From JBBQZU01 sp038207425 (lineage in GTDB: Bacteria > Bacteroidota > Bacteroidia > Flavobacteriales_D > Cryomorphaceae), in assembly GCA_038207425.1 (NCBI GenBank), contig JBBQZU010000004.1, positions 124,001-188,000 of the forward strand: a stretch of 64,000 nt of DNA. The letters run 5' to 3'. Below the pieces are notes generated by a model, which saw only the letters and a list, made by a program, of their open reading frames with translations, was not told the DNA's origin and did no database searches. This document shows, piece by piece, positions 25,784-35,548 of this stretch. The number at the start of each line of letters is the position of its first letter. Position 1 is the stretch's first letter. The translations under genes and the position numbers were made by a program.

Positions 25784-28183
25784 ATGGCAAAAAAGATAAT
25801 TAAGCAAAAAGCATCCAATAGTAAAAAGCCGAAACGCTCAGTAAAGCGACGGCTTTTTCTCATTTTTCTCGCCACCACAGGCGCGGGTTTTCTCTTTCTC
25901 TTTCTTCTTTTCGGTGCAGTGTACGTAGGCCTTTTCGGCAAATTACCCGAAGATGATGAGCTCAAAAACATCACCCAGTATAACGCCACTGAAGTATATA
26001 GTTCTGACGGCGTGTTGCTGGGAAAATACTTTATCCAAAACCGTTCGAGCATTAGCTATAAGGACATTCCCGAAGTAATGATCAATGCGCTAGTCGCCAC
26101 TGAAGACAGTAGGTTTTTTGAACACGAAGGCATAGACTTTTACAGCATACCGAGGGTGGTGGTAAAAACCATTATTCTTGGCGATAAGTCGAGTGGTGGA
26201 GGAAGCACCATTTCGCAGCAGCTTGCCAAGAACCTCTACGGACGCGATGATTACGGCGCACTTTCCATGCCTGTAAACAAGCTCAAGGAAAATATCATCG
26301 CACTGAAACTCGAAGACTTGTACAGCAAGGAAGAAGTAATTACCCTATATCTGAATACCGTAAGTTTCGGTGAGAACGTATTCGGAATTAAATCGGCCGC
26401 ATACCGCTTTTTTGGCAAAATGCCATCTGTGCTCAGCGTTCCTGAAGCTGCTACGCTTATAGGTATGCTGAAGGCAAATACGGGGTACAATCCGAGGCTG
26501 TACCCGGAAGCTTCATTTGAAAGACGCAATACCGTAATGGCCCTGATGGTGCGCGAAGGAAGCATGGAACCCGATGAACTGATAAGGCTGCAAGCGGAGC
26601 CACTCACTCTCAATTACCGCCGTGATGATGGGCACAGGGCTCCGGCTCCATACCTGCGGGCTTACCTCGAACCTACGCTCAACAGTATTCTCAGCAATAC
26701 GTCAAAGCCCGATGGTAAACCCTACAGCTTATATACCGACGGGGTGAAGGTTACACTTACCGTAAACAGCAGCCTGCAGGCGAATGCCGAAAAAGCGATG
26801 AAAGAACATTTGTCAAAATTGCAAAGTGATTTCGACAAGCATTGGCAAAAGTCAAAACCCTGGAGCAAGAAACCGGATTTTCTATGGGATGAAGCCAAAA
26901 AGTCTTTAAGGTATAAGAACCTCAAAGCACAAGGCAAAACTGAAAAGCAAATCAGTGAAGTCTTTAATACCAAAACCAAGATACTGCGCTACATTCCCGA
27001 AGGTTCTGAAACGGCAGAAATGACACCGCTCGATTCTATAGCATGGCATCAGATGGTGTTGCAAGCAGGCTTTTTGGCGATGGATGTGAATACCGGCAAA
27101 ATTCTCGCCTATGTCGGCGGAGCCGATTTTGGGTATTTCCCCTATGACCATGTGCATGGACGCAGGCAAGCAGGCTCCACCTTCAAACCATTTGTTTATG
27201 CAACTGCTCTCGAAGCGGGTATGAGTCCCTGCGATTTTATAGCAAATGAGAAAATCATCTTCAGCAATTATAGCGAATGGAGTCCTGAGAACTCAAATAA
27301 AACCTATGGCGGGTACTACACCCTGCAAGGCGGCTTGGCCAATTCAGTGAATACCATAGCCGCCAACCTGATGTCGCAGGCAGGGCCCGGAGCGGTTGCC
27401 GAAATGGCAAAGCGACTCGGGGTAAGCTCACCACTGCCCAAAGTGCCATCGCTCGCACTCGGGGTTGCTGATGTAACCCTTCTGGAAATGGTGCAGGGCT
27501 ATGCAGCTTTTGCAAACGGCGGCAAACGCATAGAGCCGGTATACATCGAAAAGGTGGAAAGTGCCGATGGAAAAGTACTGTACAAGTCGAAAGTAAAAAC
27601 ACCTAAACAAGTTCTCGACCCCTATATGGCTCACTCCATGCGGCATATGCTCGAAATGGTGGTGGACAGTGGCACGGCGCGATCGCTTCGCGGGCGCTAT
27701 GGTGTGCGGGGTGCCATGGGTGGCAAAACCGGAACCACCCAAAACAATGCCGATGGTTGGTTTATGGGTATTACGCCAAATGTAGCGATGGGTGCGTGGG
27801 TCGGAGGCCAGTCACCGCTGGTCCGCTTTCGCAATACATCACTTGGTCAGGGCGCGGCAACGGCTATGCCTATCGTTGCCAATTTCGTGAAGCACGCTGA
27901 AAGTGATGCTGCATCGCGCAAGATTTTGGGCAGAGCATTTACGCCTGCGGTGCCTTATGAGCCTTGCGAAATGTATGTTGACGAACTTAGAAATGGATTC
28001 TTTGACAATCTATTTGACAGTGATGCCAGGGACGAAAGGAGCGAGAACCGCGAAGAAGAGCGCAAGGAGAAGCAGGCGTTTAAAGAAAAAAGCAGCGAAG
28101 AACTTGAACGCGACGACAGGTGGATGAAGCGCCTGATGGACAAGCTCAAGAAAAAGAAGGAGCAGGATGGTACCGGCAATTAA
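25784..28183 (+). CDS. mrcA: class A penicillin-binding protein (PBP1A-like)
   Basis: A 799-residue bifunctional peptidoglycan synthase. A lysine-rich cytosolic head and one membrane helix (about 24-50) are followed by a GT51 glycosyltransferase domain (EDSRFFEHEGIDF, catalytic Glu107) and a transpeptidase domain with the active-site Ser465 in STFK, Ser521-Val-Asn523, and Lys648-Thr-Gly. A charged coiled tail (DERSENREEERKEKQ...) ends it. It polymerises and cross-links peptidoglycan. A TAACTTTG word overlaps the stop of the M23 gene 18 bp before this ATG and could be a second promoter. The stop codon interlocks with that of the convergent peroxidase gene. Confidence 0.95.
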   Translation: MAKKIIKQKASNSKKPKRSVKRRLFLIFLATTGAGFLFLFLLFGAVYVGLFGKLPEDDELKNITQYNATEVYSSDGVLLGKYFIQNRSSISYKDIPEVMINALVATEDSRFFEHEGIDFYSIPRVVVKTIILGDKSSGGGSTISQQLAKNLYGRDDYGALSMPVNKLKENIIALKLEDLYSKEEVITLYLNTVSFGENVFGIKSAAYRFFGKMPSVLSVPEAATLIGMLKANTGYNPRLYPEASFERRNTVMALMVREGSMEPDELIRLQAEPLTLNYRRDDGHRAPAPYLRAYLEPTLNSILSNTSKPDGKPYSLYTDGVKVTLTVNSSLQANAEKAMKEHLSKLQSDFDKHWQKSKPWSKKPDFLWDEAKKSLRYKNLKAQGKTEKQISEVFNTKTKILRYIPEGSETAEMTPLDSIAWHQMVLQAGFLAMDVNTGKILAYVGGADFGYFPYDHVHGRRQAGSTFKPFVYATALEAGMSPCDFIANEKIIFSNYSEWSPENSNKTYGGYYTLQGGLANSVNTIAANLMSQAGPGAVAEMAKRLGVSSPLPKVPSLALGVADVTLLEMVQGYAAFANGGKRIEPVYIEKVESADGKVLYKSKVKTPKQVLDPYMAHSMRHMLEMVVDSGTARSLRGRYGVRGAMGGKTGTTQNNADGWFMGITPNVAMGAWVGGQSPLVRFRNTSLGQGAATAMPIVANFVKHAESDAASRKILGRAFTPAVPYEPCEMYVDELRNGFFDNLFDSDARDERSENREEERKEKQAFKEKSSEELERDDRWMKRLMDKLKKKKEQDGTGN

Positions 28184-29184
28184 TAACCCTGATCGGTAAG
28201 CGATGCTAAAAATTCTCTAAGCTCATCGAGGTCGGCCGCACTCATGCCAAGCGGTCTTATTCGCGCATCTTTATTTTCATTTAAGTGGCCTCCCTGATTG
28301 AAAAATATCAAAACCTGGTCTAACGTGGCAATAGAACCATCGTGCATATATGGAGCGGTAATGGCTACATTGCGCAGTGATGGAGTTTTCATTTTGCCAA
28401 GGTCAGCCTCTTTTCGCGTGAAGCGCCCGCGGCCTTCGTCAGCGTAAGTTTCATACAAACCTATATTGTAAAAATTCTGATCTGTAAATAGAAATCCGGT
28501 ATGGCAACTGCTGCAGGAAGCGCTTTCGCTGAAAAACAATTTCATGCCCTTAATGGCTGCTGCGCTAATGGCTGTAGTATCGCCCAGCATATATGCATCG
28601 TAGGCACTCCCTGTGCTTATCAATGAGCGTTGAAAAGCGGCAAGCGCGCGCGCTATTTCATAAGCGCCAAGGGTGGTGCCGTATGCAGCATTGGCCATCC
28701 GGCGGTAAGTATTATCAGCGCTCAGGCTTGCGGCTGCCTGTGTGAGTGTAAAGTTCATTTCATTCTCATTTACAAAGGGCGCCAGGGCTTGCAGCTCAAG
28801 CGAGGGAATTCCGCCTTCGCGGAAAAGGTGCTTTTGCCAGGCTACATTAATCAGCGATGGAGAGTTGCGGTTGTCGAGCCTGCCGTGAACGCCTGAGCTC
28901 ACCGGCACCGAGTCAGCATAGGCTAGGCCGGGTTTGTGGCATGATGCGCACGAGATGCTCCCATCTGCCGAAAGGAGGGTGTCAAAAAATAGCTTTTTAC
29001 CCAGGGCAATGCGGGCTTCTGTCAATTGATTATCAGCCCGGAAATTGGGCAGGCTATCGAAGGTCGCGGGTATAGCTATTTCAAAATGGTCAGGAATGCT
29101 TTTCTGGCTGCAAGCCGAAATCAACATAACTATAGCGCACCAGGATGTGGCTTTCTGAATGAATGATTGATTTCTTTTCGTCAT
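28180..29184 (-). CDS. di-haem cytochrome c peroxidase lipoprotein
   Basis: A 334-residue protein of the cytochrome c peroxidase/MauG family. A lipoprotein signal (CAIVMLISAC) anchors it in the periplasm or outer membrane. The two haem sites are CASCH near residue 80 and CSSCH near residue 225, with PSLRNVAITAPYMHDGS and FFNQGGH as further family motifs. It is expected to reduce hydrogen peroxide with electrons from small cytochromes, although MauG-type oxidation chemistry cannot be excluded. ATG at 29184 is preferred to the frame opening at 29211 because it places a normal charged n-region before the lipobox. Confidence 0.92.
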   Translation of the reverse strand: MTKRNQSFIQKATSWCAIVMLISACSQKSIPDHFEIAIPATFDSLPNFRADNQLTEARIALGKKLFFDTLLSADGSISCASCHKPGLAYADSVPVSSGVHGRLDNRNSPSLINVAWQKHLFREGGIPSLELQALAPFVNENEMNFTLTQAAASLSADNTYRRMANAAYGTTLGAYEIARALAAFQRSLISTGSAYDAYMLGDTTAISAAAIKGMKLFFSESASCSSCHTGFLFTDQNFYNIGLYETYADEGRGRFTRKEADLGKMKTPSLRNVAITAPYMHDGSIATLDQVLIFFNQGGHLNENKDARIRPLGMSAADLDELREFLASLTDQGY

Positions 29185-29269
29185 TTGCCGAAAGGTAAGC
29201 ACAAGCTGCAATAATTGAGCAGTGCCTCAATAATACACGCCGGGAATAAAATACCCAAAGGCTGGATAT

Positions 29270-31432
29270 TTATTTTTTTCTGAAAAGCCTGGCGATTGTC
29301 TTACCAAGATCGTCGAGTTTTTCGAGGGGCTCAAGGAAGGTAGGATTGTTCAGGTTCAAATTTTGACCGGTATTCACCCCGAGCTGCATTGGGAATATCA
29401 GGATATAGTTGAATTCACGGAAATATTTATTCAGGTATACCGGAATGCGTGGCATGAAGGAATTGAAAGAAGGGTGGTCTCTGCGGCTCATTACAAGAAC
29501 CAGATTTTCATCGCGCTTAAGGTCTCTGGTGAGGATCAAAAAATCATTCCAATCATCAAAAACTACAAACTCACATTCTACCGGATGTTTTTGATTTACT
29601 TCCTTAATAAATTGGAGGGTCTGGGTTGAAGAGTAGAATACAATTTTAGCTCCGGTATTGCGTGCAATATTCCAGATTTTTACGAGCCAAAAAGGGAAAC
29701 CAATTTCTTTTTCGGCACGGTCGGGCACCACAATCAGATGGCGTTTGATGGTGGAAAGCGGCTGATGTGGCTTGTAAATAAATGTTGTGGTATTAGCACG
29801 TGTCAAAATACCTTCGGTTAGGTGGCCCAAAAATGAACTGGATATTCCCTTGGATTTGCTTAAGCCCAGTATCAGGTCAGTGATATTGTGCTCTCTGATT
29901 ACGCTTGTTATGCCATTTACAACATTGAGGTCGTAGCGAAGCAGGTCATGCATTTCAGCATCAACTGATGATGCCGTGTTTTTGGCTGTATCGAGTATTT
30001 TACGTGCCTTCTTTTCCTGCGAATCGCCTGAGTCGGTATTATCAACAATGTTTAGGGCGTAAAGGCATCTTTTATTGTCTTTTGATTTTATAATAAGGCT
30101 CAAATTGACAAGCTCGGTAGCGTGTTCCATATTGTTCACGGGAATGAGTATGCGCTCCTCGCTATCGGTTTCATCCGTTGCTTCGGCGACGCTTTCCTTG
30201 AGGGCAATATTCTGCGCACCTTTTTGGGCTACGAATGAAGCGATGGTGCAGGTAATTAAAATCATTAGAATGGTACCATTCAGCACGCTTTCATTCAGCA
30301 GGCGTATGGGCTCTACTACAATGTCCAAATTTGCATAAGAATTGATCTCGTCCTGGTTGAGAATAATTTTATACCCCACCAATACGGCTGCCAAGGTAGC
30401 CGCGGCCTGTGCGTTGCTTAATCCGAAAATAAGCCTGCGCTCATCTGCATTGAAATTGAAAGTTTTTTGGGTAGCCCAAGCGGCAATAAACTTGGCAGTG
30501 GTGGCGGTCACGGTCATTACTGCTGCCACTTTTATGGTATCAAAATCTTTGATAAATGCTCTGTAATCTATTAACATCCCGACACCGATAAGGAAAAACG
30601 GGATAAAGAGGGCGTTGCCCACAAATTCAATCCTGTTCATCAATGGCGATGTATGCGGAATAAGCCTGTTCAGCGCCAAACCCGCAAGGAAGGCGCCAAT
30701 GATGCCTTCTATGCCTGCGGCTTCCGCCAAAAATGCTCCGAGGAAAACCATTGCAAGCACGAATATGTATTGTGAAATCCGATCGTCGAACCTTTTGAAA
30801 AACCAGCGGCCAATAATTGGAAAGCCCAAAATCACAATCAACCCGAATGCAAGCACTGAACCACCGAGTCTCCACCAGAAAGTTTCATCCACTTCGCCGG
30901 TATTCAAACCCACAATAACTGCCAGTACCAAAAGGGCGAGGGTATCGGTAATCATGGTGCCACCTACAGCAATATTTACAGCCCTGTTTTTAGCAACCCC
31001 CAATTTGCTGATAAGCGGGTAGCTGATAAGGGTATGCGAGGCAAACATACTCGCCAAAAGAATACTTGTAGGCAGTGAAAAGTCCAATAAATACAAACCT
31101 GCTGCTATGCCAAGGCCCATAGGTATCAAGAAAGTGTACATGCCAAAAATCAAACTCTTTCCGCTATTTTTCTTGAATTGTACAAGATCAATTTCGAGAC
31201 CGGCAAGGAACATGATGTACATCAAACCTACCGTACCAAACAAAACAATACTGCTATCGCGCAACATAAAGTTCAGCCCGTTTGGCCCAATGATAATGCC
31301 CGCAATGATAAGCCCGATCAAATGCGGGATCTTCAGCTTATTTAGGAGCAAAGGCGCAAATAGGATAATGAAAAGAATCAGCGAAAAAACAAGTACCGGA
31401 TTTTGAAGTGGCAGATTAAAATCTACACCCAT
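29270..31432 (-). CDS. CPA2-family cation/proton antiporter with C-terminal USP-like domains
   Basis: About 720 residues. The N-terminal half has 11-13 membrane segments of the CPA2 family (LNKLKIPHLIGLIIAGIIIGPNG, GTVGLMYIMFLAGLEIDL, TLALLVLAVIVGL, EAAGIEGIIGAFLAGLALN). The C-terminal half is cytosolic and resembles universal-stress-protein folds (RILIPVNNMEHATELVNL; RHLIVVPDRAEKEIGF). It exchanges sodium or potassium for protons, with the C-terminus probably gating it. The frame is open to 31528. The start at 31432 (MGVDFNLPLQNP) best matches the family; 31444 and 31528 are alternatives. Confidence 0.9.
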   Translation of the reverse strand: MGVDFNLPLQNPVLVFSLILFIILFAPLLLNKLKIPHLIGLIIAGIIIGPNGLNFMLRDSSIVLFGTVGLMYIMFLAGLEIDLVQFKKNSGKSLIFGMYTFLIPMGLGIAAGLYLLDFSLPTSILLASMFASHTLISYPLISKLGVAKNRAVNIAVGGTMITDTLALLVLAVIVGLNTGEVDETFWWRLGGSVLAFGLIVILGFPIIGRWFFKRFDDRISQYIFVLAMVFLGAFLAEAAGIEGIIGAFLAGLALNRLIPHTSPLMNRIEFVGNALFIPFFLIGVGMLIDYRAFIKDFDTIKVAAVMTVTATTAKFIAAWATQKTFNFNADERRLIFGLSNAQAAATLAAVLVGYKIILNQDEINSYANLDIVVEPIRLLNESVLNGTILMILITCTIASFVAQKGAQNIALKESVAEATDETDSEERILIPVNNMEHATELVNLSLIIKSKDNKRCLYALNIVDNTDSGDSQEKKARKILDTAKNTASSVDAEMHDLLRYDLNVVNGITSVIREHNITDLILGLSKSKGISSSFLGHLTEGILTRANTTTFIYKPHQPLSTIKRHLIVVPDRAEKEIGFPFWLVKIWNIARNTGAKIVFYSSTQTLQFIKEVNQKHPVECEFVVFDDWNDFLILTRDLKRDENLVLVMSRRDHPSFNSFMPRIPVYLNKYFREFNYILIFPMQLGVNTGQNLNLNNPTFLEPLEKLDDLGKTIARLFRKK

Positions 31433-31595
31433 GAGTAATGTCATAACAAGAAAGCTCCAGCTGATTAAATTGATTGAATCCGAAATAATTCTTTGATCTC
31501 GCTGAGACTTGGATGTAAAATAAGCCAATGCTTACAGGTACTTTCAAGCCAGCTTAAACAGAATTATTTATGCGAAAGTAATAGAATATCTCAGA

Positions 31596-33059
31596 TTACT
31601 GAACAAGTAATTTTAGTGAATTTGCATGACCATCATATACGAAATGAACGATGTAAAGGCCTTTGATCAGGTCATTCAAGTGATGCTTGTACTGATCAGT
31701 TGAAAGTACATTGGCAATGAATTGTTTAACTATGCGCCCATCAATAGTATAAATGCTCACAAGTCCTTGAAGTGGTTCCGCTTCTTTATTTACTATATAC
31801 AGCACATTGTCGATTGCGTAGAGCGTAATATTCGGCGCACTGATACCTGCAGAAATAGTATTCCAGGCAGAAAAGCTACTTGCTCCTATTTGCGGACAAA
31901 ATGCCCTTATTCTGTATTCGTAGGTGCCGGGCTGATTTATGCCTGTGGGAGTGAATGAATTGGTTGCTGTATTTGCCGAATTAATTGCCATTCCTGCAAT
32001 TCTGTATTGCACAGTATACCCCAGCGCAAAGGGTACTTCATTCCACGAAAGTGTAAAGCCTTGCTGTGGAGAGCCGCTTATTGCAAAGCCTGCGGGTATG
32101 CCGCACTGTCCAGGGCATTGCAGGGCATCTACACCGCTTTGCTGAAAACTCCACCAGCTATCCTGTGCGCCGGCGGTAAGCCTTTCGGCAAAAGTTTCAG
32201 CGGCGAGGCAGTCGCTTTTGAGAAAGGTATCGAGCCAGGGTATAAGCACCTGCAGGGTACGTTGGTGTTGCACAGGTCTTGAAATAAATGGCCCAAAGCC
32301 GAAGCAGGAAAAGGTCTCACCAAGGTAACATGCCGAGGCACTTCCATTGGTAAAATTGCAGTGCGAAGCACCAGTAATATTTACATAAGCCTTGGGTTGC
32401 ACGGAAAGGTTGTTATACAAAGGCAGTTGGTTGGCATTGGCCGGAGTAACGCAATCTTGCGCGGCTGCAATCACCAATGATGGCATTGCGGTATTAAGCG
32501 CCGCCGCTATGGCCGATGGGTTGGTTTCGGCTGCTGCCAAGGTTATGGTTGTAGTGATGTCGGTAGTATTGGCAGCACCAAGATAAGTTGCGCCACCACC
32601 CATTGAGTGGCCCATCATAGCAATTCGTGGCAGTACTTTTCCAAATAGCGGTGAGTTGTCCTGCAAGCCCCTTTTCACTACTTCTCTTGCACAAAAGGCA
32701 ATATCTTCACCGAAGGCAGCGTGGTTGGGCGCTGGGAGCAACTGCCCTTCAGTTTTAGGAAACACAACAATATACCCAAGCGGAACGAGCGCTTCCCAAA
32801 GCCATGAATAACTCCCAGTGGCAATCACAAAGCCATGACCAAAACCCACCACCGGAAAACCATATTGACTTGAAGCCACAGGTACTTCTACTCCGGCAGT
32901 ATTGGCAGGGTAATACACCGCTACCTCGATAGGTCTATTGCGTGATTGGTCAATTATAGTAAGTGTGGCTATGCCTATCTGGTATGATTGAGCCGTAAGG
33001 GTAGCACTGAAAATTATGAGCGCTGAGATGAGTATAAAGTTCTTTAATTTCATATCCAT
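31596..33059 (-). CDS. secreted PETase/cutinase-like alpha/beta-hydrolase with FnIII and T9SS tail
   Basis: A 487-residue exported hydrolase. A signal peptide (MKLKNFILISALIIFSATLTAQ) leads to an alpha/beta-hydrolase domain with the nucleophile in GHSMGGGATYLG, the acid Asp in AAAQDCVTP and the His in TGASHCNFTNG. The layout and the KAYVNITGASH block are close to dienelactone-hydrolase-like polyesterases (cutinase/PETase group). A fibronectin III domain (about 320-405) and a T9SS sorting domain (GLVSIYTIDGRIVK ... GLYIVHFVYDG) follow. It should be displayed or released outside the cell. The substrate is not provable; ester polymers or lipids are likely. A TAAATTTG -7 box lies at 33073-33080. 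Confidence 0.85.
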   Translation of the reverse strand: MDMKLKNFILISALIIFSATLTAQSYQIGIATLTIIDQSRNRPIEVAVYYPANTAGVEVPVASSQYGFPVVGFGHGFVIATGSYSWLWEALVPLGYIVVFPKTEGQLLPAPNHAAFGEDIAFCAREVVKRGLQDNSPLFGKVLPRIAMMGHSMGGGATYLGAANTTDITTTITLAAAETNPSAIAAALNTAMPSLVIAAAQDCVTPANANQLPLYNNLSVQPKAYVNITGASHCNFTNGSASACYLGETFSCFGFGPFISRPVQHQRTLQVLIPWLDTFLKSDCLAAETFAERLTAGAQDSWWSFQQSGVDALQCPGQCGIPAGFAISGSPQQGFTLSWNEVPFALGYTVQYRIAGMAINSANTATNSFTPTGINQPGTYEYRIRAFCPQIGASSFSAWNTISAGISAPNITLYAIDNVLYIVNKEAEPLQGLVSIYTIDGRIVKQFIANVLSTDQYKHHLNDLIKGLYIVHFVYDGHANSLKLLVQ

Positions 33060-33072
33060 ATTTTTGGGATGT

Positions 33073-33080
33073 CAAATTTA
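33073..33080 (-). promoter_or_regulatory. -7 element of the secreted hydrolase gene
   Basis: On the minus strand TAAATTTG matches TAnnTTTG and lies 13 bp before the first possible ATG. No clear -33 element is present. Confidence 0.5.
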
Positions 33081-33262
33081 AGCTATTCATCCAAGTTGTT
33101 GTGAAGTGATTTCGCCTATATAGAACATGGTTATGAAGTTTTTAGAATTCATAGCAAGGATATCTCTATACTTGTGTGAGCTGAAACTAAATAAAACTTT
33201 AGGTATAATTCCAATTTAGTAAATACCATTTTCAGAATTCTAAAAGTAGCTAAGAATCGGTT

Positions 33263-34639
33263 ATGAGCCTTGAAGAAAAATTACATTCCATTCGTACCTA
33301 CTTCGATGCCGGCTACACCCTCCCGTATGCTTTCAGGAAGGCTCAGCTCGAAACATTGATTGCGGCAGTAAAGAGCCATGAGCATGAAATAGCGGATGCC
33401 CTTTGGAAGAACTTGCACAAAAACAACACCGAAGCCTACTACTCTGAAATTGGATTTGTACTAGAAGAAGCAAACCATGCACTACACCATTTGCGCGAAT
33501 GGATGAAGCCTGAGCACCCTGCATCACCGCTTATTATACAGCCTTCGGGTAGCTACATATACCATCAGCCCAAGGGAGTTGTGCTGATCATCAGCCCCTC
33601 GAATTACCCTTTTATGCTCTTGCTTTCTCCATTGGTGGCTGCTATCGCGGCGGGTAATTGCGCAGTGCTGAAACCGTCAGAAGATACCCCTCACGTTTCG
33701 GCGGTAATTGAGAAGCTCATCGGTCAGAGTTTTCCAGAAAACTATATTGCCGTGGTTAATGGCCCGGGTAAGGAAACAGTGCAAAAGCTAACTGACCGGT
33801 TTCAATTCAACCATATATTCTTCACCGGAAGCCAGGCTGTGGGTAAAATAATAGGTACAATAGCGGTATCGCAGCTTGCCTCATCTACCCTTGAGCTCGG
33901 CGGCAAAAGCCCAGGCATTGTTGATGTTTCGGCCAATATTTCAGTTGCGGCGCGAAGGCTGGTATGGGGTAAATTTACCAATGCGGGTCAAACCTGTGTG
34001 GCGCCCGATTACCTGCTGCTCCATGAAAACATAAAGGAAGAATTTATTCAGAAAGCCATTGCCGAAGTTAAAGCTTTCTATGGCGATGATGCCCGTCTTT
34101 CGAACGACTACGGGCGAATTGTAAATTTGAAAAGATTCAAAACCGTGGCAGCGTATATCGAGCAGGGAAAGATACTGTACGGAAGCTCCACAGATGAAAA
34201 TACGTTGTACATTGAACCAACCATTATTGAACCGGTCGATGAAAATGCCGGAATGATGACGGAGGAAATTTTCGGTCCCGTATGGCCGGTTCTCACCTGG
34301 AAAAACCGCAATGATTTACTTTCTACTATTCGGAAAAACCGCTACCCGCTTGCTTGCTACTATTTCGGGAGCGACAAAGAAACCGAGAAGTTCGTCATTG
34401 ACCGGTTAGAATTTGGTGGGGGCTGTATAAATAACGCCCTGTCTCATCTCGGCAATCTACATCTGCCTTTCGGTGGGGTGCAGAGCAGTGGCAATGGAAA
34501 CTATCACGGCAAGTATGGCTTTATATGTTTCAGCAACGCGAAAGCTATGGTGAAATCAACCAACTGGCCCGACCCTTCACTGCGCTATGCGCCCTACAGC
34601 CAAAGCAAACTCGGTTGGTTTAAAAAGTTGCTCGGCTGA
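33263..34639 (+). CDS. aldehyde dehydrogenase family protein
   Basis: A 458-residue NAD(P)-dependent aldehyde dehydrogenase of the shorter class 3-like type. It has IISPSNYPFMLLLSPL, FTGSQAVGKII, the catalytic Glu in TLELGGKSPG and the catalytic Cys in NAGQTCVAPDY, and EEIFGPVWPVLTW. It oxidises fatty or aromatic aldehydes to acids. There are no membrane segments. The gene is monocistronic and converges on the Xre-type regulator, with the two stop codons directly adjacent. Confidence 0.95.
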   Translation: MSLEEKLHSIRTYFDAGYTLPYAFRKAQLETLIAAVKSHEHEIADALWKNLHKNNTEAYYSEIGFVLEEANHALHHLREWMKPEHPASPLIIQPSGSYIYHQPKGVVLIISPSNYPFMLLLSPLVAAIAAGNCAVLKPSEDTPHVSAVIEKLIGQSFPENYIAVVNGPGKETVQKLTDRFQFNHIFFTGSQAVGKIIGTIAVSQLASSTLELGGKSPGIVDVSANISVAARRLVWGKFTNAGQTCVAPDYLLLHENIKEEFIQKAIAEVKAFYGDDARLSNDYGRIVNLKRFKTVAAYIEQGKILYGSSTDENTLYIEPTIIEPVDENAGMMTEEIFGPVWPVLTWKNRNDLLSTIRKNRYPLACYYFGSDKETEKFVIDRLEFGGGCINNALSHLGNLHLPFGGVQSSGNGNYHGKYGFICFSNAKAMVKSTNWPDPSLRYAPYSQSKLGWFKKLLG

Positions 34640-34840
34640 TCAGTCGCCCTCATCAAGCTCGAAAAGCTCTTCCACCTTGCTGTTTAATTCGCGGGCTATT
34701 TTCATCGCCAGTATTGCCGATGGCATATTTTTGCCACTCTCAATGGCTATGATACTTTGCCTGCTTACCGATACCTTGTCGGCAAGATCCTGCTGCGTGA
34801 GTTGAAGCATACTGCGCACTGATTTTACTTTATTGCGCAT
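34640..34840 (-). CDS. small Xre-family DNA-binding regulator
   Basis: A 66-residue protein that is almost only a helix-turn-helix domain (SMLQLTQQDLADKVSVSRQSIIAIESGK), ending in an acidic tail. This is the compact YozG-like Xre type that is usually encoded with a small membrane protein, as here: the upstream gene overlaps by 11 bp. A double palindrome over the promoter of the pair is the obvious binding site, so autoregulation is likely. Confidence 0.92.
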   Translation of the reverse strand: MRNKVKSVRSMLQLTQQDLADKVSVSRQSIIAIESGKNMPSAILAMKIARELNSKVEELFELDEGD

Positions 34841-35312
34841 CGCCCTGTAGTTTGTATTTGCGCAATATTAAGTGGTAGCGGAGTATGAATAATATCATTA
34901 CTGCAAATAAATTGCTCTGCATGAAAAACAGAAATTCGAAACCATATAGAAAGAGTATAGCGATTACCTGAATGACTGCATTTAAGTATACTGCCCATAC
35001 CAGCGCGCTGAGCCGCAAATGCACATGAAACTCATCTTCTTGTTGTTTTCTCGAGAGCGCCACGAACATAGAACCAACTAGAATCAGAAGACCGAACAAT
35101 TCATTGGAAAGATTCTCAGACATCCATCTAAATTGGCCTTTTGTCTGTTCACTGGTCTCTAAAAGATCATTTCCGAAGGATGGAATATTGAATATAAACC
35201 ATGTCCACTCGAATTCATAAATCAGAGATGAAATTCCAAGCAGAAGGCCTGGAATAAATAGCAGCCAGCCTATTTTGCGAAATCTGCGGGGGAATAATGC
35301 CGCTTCAGTCAT
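34830..35312 (-). CDS. small multi-pass membrane protein, partner of Xre regulator
   Basis: A 160-residue protein with four predicted membrane segments (IGWLLFIPGLLLGISSLIY; NELFGLLILVGSMFVAL; a segment beginning LSALVWAVYLNAVIQVIAI; NLFAVMILFILRYHLIL). No catalytic motif is seen. Small membrane proteins paired with a 65-70-residue Xre regulator are widespread in Bacillota and Bacteroidota; the role is mostly unknown. ATG at 35312 is preferred to 35342 because the first palindrome and the -7 box lie between them. Confidence 0.82.
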   Translation of the reverse strand: MTEAALFPRRFRKIGWLLFIPGLLLGISSLIYEFEWTWFIFNIPSFGNDLLETSEQTKGQFRWMSENLSNELFGLLILVGSMFVALSRKQQEDEFHVHLRLSALVWAVYLNAVIQVIAILFLYGFEFLFFMQSNLFAVMILFILRYHLILRKYKLQGDAQ

Positions 35313-35327
35313 TGGATTTTGTTTTGA

Positions 35328-35370
35328 CAAATGTAAAGACAACTTTACAATATGTAAAGAAGACTTTACA
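35328..35370 (-). promoter_or_regulatory. promoter with double palindromic operator of the Xre/membrane pair
   Basis: Two copies of the 18-bp palindrome TGTAAAG-N4-CTTTACA lie at 35332-35349 and 35353-35370, with centres 21 bp apart (two helical turns). On the minus strand the -7 box TACATTTG (35328-35335) overlaps the inner palindrome. A dimer bound there would block RNA polymerase, so repression by the co-transcribed Xre protein is the simplest model. The palindromes are seen; the regulator is inferred. Confidence 0.85.
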
Positions 35371-35548
35371 TTTTTTTTAAGTTTTTTATTTTTTACAAAA
35401 GATTGATCTCCGTAAGGAAATCAGCTAGGTTGCATGGGTTTAAATTACAGTTACTCACAACTATCTGTGCATTGTAGACAGTATCGGAATCGTTCGGATC
35501 GTATATTTACCCTCCATATCTCGTCTCTACAATACATTCTGAATCACA

